In this document: positions 41,329 through 47,489 of the stretch, one piece after another
How positions within the stretch are numbered: the stretch's first letter is position 1
How the letters are laid out: every line of letters begins with the position of its first letter
Assembly (NCBI GenBank): GCA_036496285.1
Contig: DASXLI010000056.1
Coordinates: forward strand, 1-64,000
Source of the DNA: DP-19 sp036496285
GTDB taxonomy: Bacteria; Desulfobacterota; Binatia; UTPRO1
Length of the DNA: 64,000 nt
Direction: 5' to 3'
Made by a program: the position numbers and the translations under genes
Notes under the pieces: model-generated
What the model was told of the DNA's origin: nothing
Database searches by the model: none
What the model saw: only the letters and a program-made list of their open reading frames with translations

Positions 41329-41786
41329 GGAGCGGTTCGATCTCTCGCGGAGCCGTTCTGGCGCGCGAGCATTCGCTCCACGACCTGGTGTGCGTACATG
41401 CCAGCGATCATTGACGTGACGAAAGCGAGCGCGCCGCGGTCGCCGCTCGCGAGCGACGTCAGGGCTGGTCCGGGGCACAGCCCGGCGAGTCCCCAACCGA
41501 CGCCGAAAACGAGGGCACCGACCACGAGGCGGGCATCCACGTCGGTCCGCGCGGGTAGCGCGAACGCGGGCGCGAGGAGCGGACGGCCGCGTCGTATCGC
41601 GATCCGATAAGCGATCGCGTAGACGGCGACGGCAGCGACCATCACGATCGCGAGGCTCGGGTCCCACGGGCCCGCGACGTCGAGAAAAGCGAGTACGCGC
41701 GCCGGTTGCGTCATTCCGGCGAGCCCGAGTCCGAGGGCGAATGCGACCCCGACGAGCAGCGCGACGAGCGCAGTCACGGGCGCCAT
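41220..41786 (-). CDS. YeeE/YedE (DUF6691-type) sulfur transport half-protein, GLCPGPA type
   Basis: The 188 residues begin with ALVALLVGVAFALGLGLAGMT and have four hydrophobic segments. The conserved motif GLAGLCPGPAL with Cys104 is the sulfur-relay Cys of this half. Pairs of such half-size proteins move thiosulfate or persulfide sulfur into the cell. The C-terminal 45 or so residues are hydrophilic, atypical, and lie over the convergent NMO gene, so that extension may be non-functional. The start overlaps the upstream half-gene by 13 bp. Confidence 0.78.
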   Translation of the reverse strand: MAPVTALVALLVGVAFALGLGLAGMTQPARVLAFLDVAGPWDPSLAIVMVAAVAVYAIAYRIAIRRGRPLLAPAFALPARTDVDARLVVGALVFGVGWGLAGLCPGPALTSLASGDRGALAFVTSMIAGMYAHQVVERMLARQNGSARDRTAPQETAARSNRSAPATISATMSAAGRTAVTAPTDSPA

Positions 41787-42205
41787 CCCAGCAGGTGGCG
41801 CACGGCGAAGACGGTCGCGCCGCCGGCGAGCATGAAGAGCAGCGTCGCGACGATCGACCGGGGCGAGAGGCGGCTCACGCCGCACACCCCATGGCCACTC
41901 GTGCAGCCGCTTCCGAGACTCGTTCCGAAGCCGACGAGCGTGCCGCCGAGACACAGCACCGCGCTCGGCGTCGTCGCGAGGCCGCGGAACGGATCGACCG
42001 CGGCGAGACGCACGATCGCACCACCACCGACCAGGCCGATGACGAACAGCACGCGCCACGCGATGTCGTCGTGCCGCGGCCGCAGCAGCCCGCCAACGAT
42101 ACCGCTCACCCCCGCGATGCGCCCGGTGACGACGAGGAGCGCCGCTGAGGCGAGACCAACGAGGCCGCCGCCCGCGATCGCATGAAGGAATTCGTCGCCA
42201 GCCAT
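41774..42205 (-). CDS. YeeE/YedE sulfur transport half-protein, GCTSGHG type
   Basis: The 143 residues have four hydrophobic segments and the diagnostic GSGCTSGHGVCG motif (Cys101, Cys108) of YeeE/YedE transporters. It is the first gene of a two-gene unit with its partner half and is divergent from the persulfide reductase gene. AAGG precedes the ATG. The 162-bp divergent region (42206-42367) presumably holds both promoters, but I see no clear hexamers. Confidence 0.85.
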   Translation of the reverse strand: MAGDEFLHAIAGGGLVGLASAALLVVTGRIAGVSGIVGGLLRPRHDDIAWRVLFVIGLVGGGAIVRLAAVDPFRGLATTPSAVLCLGGTLVGFGTSLGSGCTSGHGVCGVSRLSPRSIVATLLFMLAGGATVFAVRHLLGWRP

Positions 42206-42367
42206 GCCTTGGGACGGAGCAGCTTCCGTGCCACGAGCGGCTTTCGCGTCCCTGCGGCAATCGCCCTTGCTCAGTCGCAGGGATGAGAAGGGAACACGCT
42301 CCACCGGCGCATCTCTTGGAAAATGCGAGCAGCCGTGTGCGGCACGGCGCGTGCACCTTCGTCCGCC

Positions 42368-44065
42368 ATGGCCAAGCGTGTGTTGATAGTGGGCGGTGTC
42401 GCCGGCGGCGCCTCGTGCGCCGCCCGCCTGCGGCGCCTCGACGAAGAGGCCGAGATCGTGCTGCTCGACCGCGGGCCGCACGTCTCGTTCGCCAACTGCG
42501 GGTTGCCGTACTTCGTCGGTAACGTGATTGCGGACGAGCGGAAGCTGCTGGTCGCGTCGCGCGAGCTTTTTCGCGAGCGCTTCAACATCGAGGTGCGTAC
42601 CCGCCACGAGGTCGTGGCGATCGACCGCGCCGCGGGCACGATCCGCGTCCGTGACCTCGACAGCGGCGGCGCCGACGATCGGATCGAGCGGTATGACGCG
42701 CTCGTGCTCGCGCCCGGCGCGGCGCCGATCCGCCCGGATCTTCCGGGCATCGACCTGCCCGGCATTTTCGCCGTGCGCACGATCCCGGACAGCCGGCGTA
42801 TCCGCCGCTGGATCGAGGAGCGCAAACCCGAGCGCGCGTTGATCGTGGGCGGTGGATTTATCGGCCTCGAGATGGTGGAGAACCTCGCGATACGCGGACT
42901 GCGGACCACCGTGCTGGAGAAGCTGCCGCAAGTGATGCCGCCGCTCGATCCCGAGATGGCCCACCGCGTCGCCGAACACCTCACGAGCCGAGGCGTCGAG
43001 CTCCGGTTGAGCGACGGCCTCGCCGGATTCGAGGCAGGGCGCGGCGCGGAGATCATCGCGCTTACGGAGTCCGGTGCTCGCGTGGCGACGGATCTCGTCA
43101 TCCTGTCGATCGGCGTGCGTCCCGAGACCGCGCTCGCGAAGGCCGCGGGGCTGCCGCTCGGTGCGCGAGGCGGCATCGCAGTCGATGCGCAGATGCGTAC
43201 GGCCGACCCGCGCATCTGGGCGGTGGGAGACGCGGTCGAGGTGCGCGACGTGCTGACGGGCCAGGAGGTCATCGTGCCGCTCGCCGGGCCCGCCAATCGC
43301 CAGGGGCGGGTCGCCGCCGAGTCGATCTGCGGCCGCGCCCGCCTGTTTCGCGGGGTGCAGGCGACGGCCGTGGTCGGTGTGTTCGGGCTCACCGTCGCCT
43401 GCACGGGCGCCAGTGAGAAGGGGCTGCGGCGCGCCGGGGTGGCGGCGTTCGAGAAGGTCTATCTCCATCCGGGGCACCACGCCGGCTACTATCCGGGCGC
43501 GAAGCCGATTCATCTGAAGCTGCTGTTCTCGGTGCCGGACGGCCGCGTGCTCGGGGCGCAGGCCGCGGGCACCGAAGGGGTCGAGAAGCGGATCGACGTC
43601 ATCGCGACGGCCATCCAGATGGGCGGCACGGTCCGCGACCTCGCCGAGGCGGAGCTCTGCTACGCGCCGCAGTTCGGCGCCGCGAAGGATCCCGTGAACC
43701 TCGCCGGTATGGTCGCGGTCAATCACCTCGACGGATTGATGCCTCTGGCCGACTGGCAGCAGCTCGCGGCGAACGGCTCCGTCCTCGTCGACGTTCGCGC
43801 CGCCGATGAATGGGATGCCGGCCACGTGGAGGGCGCGCTGCACATCCCGCTTCCCGAGCTGCGCCGGCGCCATGGCGAGCTGCCGCGCGATCGTCCCATC
43901 GCGGTCTACTGCGGTGTCGGTCAGCGCGCGTACTACGCGACGCGCTTCCTTCTGCAGCGGGGCTACCGAGCGGCGAACCTATCCGGGGGCTACGCGACGT
44001 ACCAGGCGCTGCGCGATGTCGGGCTCGCGCCCATCACGTACGGCTCGGCGCCATCGCGCGGATGA
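42368..44065 (+). CDS. NADH-dependent persulfide / CoA-disulfide reductase with rhodanese domain
   Basis: The 565 residues show an FAD site LIVGGVAGGASCAARLRR, the redox Cys44 in SFANCGLPYF (single-Cys CoA-disulfide reductase type), an NAD site LIVGGGFIGLEMVENLAIRG, a dimerisation domain (about 330-445), and a C-terminal rhodanese domain (about 465-555) with Cys515 in VYCGVGQRA. This is the architecture of NADH persulfide/polysulfide reductases (Npsr). It reduces CoA- or glutathione-bound persulfide delivered by rhodanese. Divergent YeeE/YedE genes make a sulfur uptake and reduction module. Confidence 0.87.
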   Translation: MAKRVLIVGGVAGGASCAARLRRLDEEAEIVLLDRGPHVSFANCGLPYFVGNVIADERKLLVASRELFRERFNIEVRTRHEVVAIDRAAGTIRVRDLDSGGADDRIERYDALVLAPGAAPIRPDLPGIDLPGIFAVRTIPDSRRIRRWIEERKPERALIVGGGFIGLEMVENLAIRGLRTTVLEKLPQVMPPLDPEMAHRVAEHLTSRGVELRLSDGLAGFEAGRGAEIIALTESGARVATDLVILSIGVRPETALAKAAGLPLGARGGIAVDAQMRTADPRIWAVGDAVEVRDVLTGQEVIVPLAGPANRQGRVAAESICGRARLFRGVQATAVVGVFGLTVACTGASEKGLRRAGVAAFEKVYLHPGHHAGYYPGAKPIHLKLLFSVPDGRVLGAQAAGTEGVEKRIDVIATAIQMGGTVRDLAEAELCYAPQFGAAKDPVNLAGMVAVNHLDGLMPLADWQQLAANGSVLVDVRAADEWDAGHVEGALHIPLPELRRRHGELPRDRPIAVYCGVGQRAYYATRFLLQRGYRAANLSGGYATYQALRDVGLAPITYGSAPSRG

Positions 44066-45041
44066 ACTGCTCCGTCATCTCGGGGGGTACGCCGACCGGG
44101 AGATTGAGCAGTGCCGAGTCGACGCCATACGTGCGCCACTCCGCGAGCGTCTCGCGGCAGTGCTGCTCGGGGCCGCAGATCGCGATTGCATCGATCAGCT
44201 CGTCGCTCAGCGCGGCGGCGGCCTGCTTGCGGTCGCCGTTCTGGTAGAGCTCGCGCACCAGGTTGGCGTTCTCGGTGAAGCCGTACCGGCAGAAGAGCGC
44301 GTGGTAGTAGGTGCCCATGCCGCCGATGTAGAACGCGACGAGCGGCTTCACGAGGCTCCGCGCCGCGGCGCGGTCGTCGAGCGGCACGACCGCCATGAAG
44401 GGCGCCGTCTCGATCTGCACGTCGCCGCGCTTCGCCTCGGCGGCCCCGGCCTCGAGCCATGCAATCCCGTCGCGCAGGTGGCGGTACGGCCAGAACGTCG
44501 GCACCCAGCCGTCGGCGCTCCGCCCGACCTCGCGGATCGCCTTCTCCTGCAGCGACGCGACGTAGATCGGGATGTCCTTCCGGAGCGGGGTCATCTCGAG
44601 CTTGAAGTGGCGCGGGGCGAAGAGCGTGCTCATCTCCGGCTCGAGACGGTCGCCGCGCCAGAGCGCCCGCAGGATGCCGATCGTCTCGCGCAGCCGCGTC
44701 AGCGGCTTGTCGTACGGAATGCCGTGGAAGTTCTCGACGACGATCTTGCCGCTCGTGCCGAGCCCGAGGATGACGCGGCCCTCGGAGATCTCGTCGAGGG
44801 TCGCGGCGCTCATTGCGAGGAGCCCGGGCGAGCGGCTGAAGACGTTGACGATGCCGGTTGCGACCTTGATGCGCTTGGTCGCGAGCGCGATCTCGGCAAG
44901 CAGCTGGAACTGCTCGTACGCCCACGCCTCCGGCACCCAGATCGAGTCGTAGCCGAGGTCCTCGGCGAGCTGGGCGAAGTGGAGGACCGCCTTGCGGTCG
45001 TACTGCTTCCAGAATGGGACGATTCCGGTCGTTCCGGGCAT
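44034..45041 (-). CDS. LLM-class (luciferase-like) F420/FMN-dependent oxidoreductase
   Basis: The 335 residues show the luciferase-like TIM barrel: FAQLAEDLGYDSIWVPEAW, KVATGIVNVFSRSPGLLAM, and GRVILGLGTSG, typical of F420- or FMN-using members. The ATG at 45041 has GGGAG upstream. The 3' end overlaps the convergent persulfide reductase by 32 bp. The cofactor cannot be decided by eye; F420 is plausible in this group. Confidence 0.83.
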   Translation of the reverse strand: MPGTTGIVPFWKQYDRKAVLHFAQLAEDLGYDSIWVPEAWAYEQFQLLAEIALATKRIKVATGIVNVFSRSPGLLAMSAATLDEISEGRVILGLGTSGKIVVENFHGIPYDKPLTRLRETIGILRALWRGDRLEPEMSTLFAPRHFKLEMTPLRKDIPIYVASLQEKAIREVGRSADGWVPTFWPYRHLRDGIAWLEAGAAEAKRGDVQIETAPFMAVVPLDDRAAARSLVKPLVAFYIGGMGTYYHALFCRYGFTENANLVRELYQNGDRKQAAAALSDELIDAIAICGPEQHCRETLAEWRTYGVDSALLNLPVGVPPEMTEQFIRAMAPSRT

Positions 45042-45066
45042 GGTGTGCTCCCAGTGGCGAATGCTG

Positions 45067-45360
45067 TCAGCCGGTTTGGGGTGCTTGATCAGACTGCGAG
45101 TGGCCGGATTTGTTCGGCGCTGGGAACGTGTGGAAGGGCCACAACTCACCGTCGCACTCTACGAGGCCGAGAACTGCGTCGGCTGTTTCAAGATCGGCGT
45201 AGACTAACCGAACGGCAATACGTCCTTCGGCTCGCTCGCTCCTGCGAGCCAATGCCCACTGGGTACACGCAGTTATTAGTCCCCCGACAACGACCCCGAG
45301 CAGGCCGAAAACGGCTGACGCTAGGCCGACGATCGCGGAGTTGGATGGAAGAGATTTCAG
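45067..45360 (-). pseudogene. remnant of a membrane-anchored hypothetical protein
   Basis: The frame reads a hydrophobic helix (IVGLASAVFGLLGVVVGGLI), a basic ARRSERAEGRIA segment, VRLVYADLETADAVLGL, then WPFHTFPAPNK before a stop at 45067. This pattern is that of the N-terminus of a larger family of anchored proteins. No ATG, GTG or TTG precedes the helix (only CTG at 45360; a TAG closes the frame a little further upstream), and the C-terminus is cut short, so it looks like a decayed gene. It lies directly downstream of the pyrE-like gene in the lower-GC island. Confidence 0.5.
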
Positions 45361-45364
45361 CGGA

Positions 45365-46036
45365 TTACGAGCGGCGGCTCGTAGCGCCGCCAGCGGCAGA
45401 GCCTAGGACTTCCCAGCGAGCGTGGATTTCATCCTTTGTGAAAATCGCCTTGACGGGAATCCCAGGACCAACCTCGTCCTTGATCATCTGAAGACCACCC
45501 TGCTGACGATCGACGAGCACGATTACCTGCTTGATCACGAGTTTCGCGGCGCGACACTTCCTGATCGCATCGATTGTTGAACCGCCTGTGGTTACGACAT
45601 CATCGACGATCGCCACGGTCGTGCCGACTTCGACCCCACCTTCAATCTCTCGGCGCAGACCATGTTCCTTCGCTTGCTTGCGGACCGTGAACCACCGAAA
45701 CGGGCGGTTGGTTTGACTGCTGTACTGGCTGACACCTATCGCAATGGGATCGGCCCCCATCGTCAGGCCGCCCACCGCGTCGACTGTCGTGAGGATCTCG
45801 GGGTGGATCACTGTAGCCAGTGCGTGGAGCGCTTGAGGCAACCCCAGCGCTTCTTTGCAGTTGATGTACTCTTCGCTGAAAGCGCCCGAAGCCAACTGAA
45901 ACGGCTTTGCGGAATCGTAGCGATACGCGTGCTGCACGAGCAGATCGAGCAGGCGTTCTCTCACGGACACTCCTTGAAGAGGCGTAGCGGTGTGTGAAGC
46001 AAGAAGGGCACCGGCTCTTGTGCGTCTCTGCTCCAT
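45365..46036 (-). CDS. orotate phosphoribosyltransferase-like protein
   Basis: The protein has about 223 residues. The PRPP-binding loop VAIVDDVVTTGGS and the flexible-loop RKQAKEHGLRREIE of OPRTases are present, with PFQLASGAFSEEYINCK at the N-terminus. It would convert orotate to OMP in pyrimidine synthesis, or act on a related base. GGAGG is 7 nt before the ATG at 46036 (a second ATG is at 46039). GC content is clearly lower than in the surrounding genes, and no other pyrimidine gene is nearby, suggesting horizontal acquisition. Confidence 0.78.
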   Translation of the reverse strand: MEQRRTRAGALLASHTATPLQGVSVRERLLDLLVQHAYRYDSAKPFQLASGAFSEEYINCKEALGLPQALHALATVIHPEILTTVDAVGGLTMGADPIAIGVSQYSSQTNRPFRWFTVRKQAKEHGLRREIEGGVEVGTTVAIVDDVVTTGGSTIDAIRKCRAAKLVIKQVIVLVDRQQGGLQMIKDEVGPGIPVKAIFTKDEIHARWEVLGSAAGGATSRRS

Positions 46037-46093
46037 CATCTCGCCTCCCTTTGTGTGGGAGGGATGCACATCCGCCAGGAAGAAAGTACCTCG

Positions 46094-46122
46094 CTCGTAC
46101 CGGACGGCACGACGATCGTCAA
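46094..46122 (-). promoter_or_regulatory. candidate promoter of pyrE-like gene
   Basis: TTGACG (46117-46122), a 17-bp spacer, TACGAG (46094-46099). The leader of about 50 nt contains the GGAGG site. The -10 is a weak match. Confidence 0.4.
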
Positions 46123-46129
46123 GGTGAAC

Positions 46130-46159
46130 TTGACATCCGCTACTAGCTATTGACGTCCG
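46130..46159. repeat. direct repeats upstream of pyrE-like gene
   Basis: TTGACATCCG (46130-46139) and TTGACGTCCG (46150-46159) are spaced exactly 20 bp start to start, about two helical turns, upstream of the pyrE-like promoter. This is a possible tandem regulator site. Confidence 0.4.
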
Positions 46160-46220
46160 TTGAACCCTAGGGGCGAAAATCGATCGGGGTGAGTCCTTGA
46201 CCGAGCGTCGGCCGCCCCGC

Positions 46221-46249
46221 TTGACCCCGCCCGAGCGCCGCCGTAGCCT
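46221..46249 (+). promoter_or_regulatory. candidate promoter of SurA-DsbA fusion gene
   Basis: TTGACC (46221-46226), a 17-bp spacer, TAGCCT (46244-46249). The ATG at 46281 has AGGAGG, so a short leader is predicted. Confidence 0.55.
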
Positions 46250-46280
46250 CCCCGTTTTGCCGAAAACCAGGAGGATCGTC

Positions 46281-47315
46281 ATGCGTATAGTTTCGTTCGT
46301 CGCCTCGCTCGCCGCGGGGCTCATGCTCGCGACGGCGGCGCACGCCGCTGGGCCGTCGGCCGGCGCGACCGGCGCGCCCACCGATACCATCGCCACGGTC
46401 GGCACCCGCACGATCACGCGCGGCGAGCTCGAGAGCTCGGTGCGCGCCAAGCTGATCGAGATCGACAATCAGCGCTTCGAGGCCTTGAAGGACGGGCTCG
46501 ACGAGATGATCGCCGAGGAGCTCATCAAGCAGGAGGCCAAGGACCGCAACATGTCCGTCGACGCGCTCGAGAAGGCGGAGGTCGAGGACAAGGTCAAGGC
46601 GCCGTCCGACGAGGAGGTGCAGAAGGTCTACGACGACAACAAGGCGCAGCTCCAGGGCAAGACGCTCGACGAGGTGAAGCCGCAGATCGTGCAGTACATC
46701 GACGGTCAACGGAAGCAGGAGCGCCTGGCCACGTTCATCGAGGAGCTGAAGCACAAGCACAAGACGTCGGTGGCGCTGAAGGCGCCGATCATCGAGGTGG
46801 CGACGGCAGGCCGTCCGGAGCGTGGCGGCGGCGCCAAGGCGCCGATCACCATCATCGAGTTCTCGGACTATCAGTGCCCGTTCTGCAAGCGCGCCGAGGA
46901 CAGCGTCAACCAGGTGATGAAGACCTACGGCGACAAGATACGCCTCGTGTACCGCAACTACCCGCTGCCGATGCACCCGATGGCGCGCCCGGCCGCGGAG
47001 GCGGCGGCCTGCGCCAACGCGCAGGGCAAGTTCTGGGAGTACCACGCCAAGCTCTTCGAGAATCAGGCGGGGCTCAGCGAGGACAAGATGAAGCAGATCG
47101 CCAAGGACGTCGGCCTCGACAGCGCCAAATTCGACGAGTGCATCGCCAAGAAGCCGTACGGCGACAAGATCGACCAGGACACGGCGGACGGCAACAAGGT
47201 CGGGGTGAACGGCACGCCGGCGTTCTTCATCAATGGCCGCATGCTCTCGGGCGCGCAGCCGTTCGAGAAGTTCAAGGAAGTCATCGACGCGGAGCTCGCG
47301 GCAAAGGCTTCGTAG
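46281..47315 (+). CDS. periplasmic SurA-like foldase / DsbA thioredoxin fusion
   Basis: The 344 residues start with a signal peptide (ends near ATAAHAAG, residue 23). A SurA N-terminal-like chaperone region (about 35-165) has VGTRTITRGELE and EELIKQEAKDRNMSV. A DsbA/thioredoxin_4 domain (about 188-340) has the active site CPFC (Cys199, Cys202) and the cis-Pro segment GVNGTPAFFING. It would bind unfolded exported proteins and form or rearrange disulfides, useful for the Cys-rich secreted proteins in this window. AGGAGG precedes the ATG. Confidence 0.87.
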   Translation: MRIVSFVASLAAGLMLATAAHAAGPSAGATGAPTDTIATVGTRTITRGELESSVRAKLIEIDNQRFEALKDGLDEMIAEELIKQEAKDRNMSVDALEKAEVEDKVKAPSDEEVQKVYDDNKAQLQGKTLDEVKPQIVQYIDGQRKQERLATFIEELKHKHKTSVALKAPIIEVATAGRPERGGGAKAPITIIEFSDYQCPFCKRAEDSVNQVMKTYGDKIRLVYRNYPLPMHPMARPAAEAAACANAQGKFWEYHAKLFENQAGLSEDKMKQIAKDVGLDSAKFDECIAKKPYGDKIDQDTADGNKVGVNGTPAFFINGRMLSGAQPFEKFKEVIDAELAAKAS

Positions 47316-47344
47316 TCGCGCTCGCGGCGCTCGCCGCATGGTAC

Positions 47345-47373
47345 GGGGGCCGCGGCGATCGGCCGCGGCCCCC
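47345..47373 (+). terminator. GC-rich hairpin after SurA-DsbA fusion gene
   Basis: GGGGGCCGCGG and CCGCGGCCCCC form a perfect 11-bp stem with a 7-nt loop, 29 bp after the stop. No long U-tract follows. Confidence 0.55.
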
Positions 47374-47453
47374 GATCCTCCTCGCCCCAGCCGCCCGGCA
47401 TTCTGGGCGCGCTCCTCCTCTATTTCCGCGCTCGCGATCGTCAGAGGACGCGA

Positions 47454-47483
47454 TTGTTGCGGCGCTCGTCCGCCCTCTACCCT
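47454..47483 (+). promoter_or_regulatory. candidate promoter of large secreted protein gene
   Basis: TTGTTG (47454-47459), an 18-bp spacer, TACCCT (47478-47483), then 6 nt to the ATG at 47490, which has no Shine-Dalgarno sequence. Confidence 0.4.
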
Positions 47484-47489
47484 CGGCGG

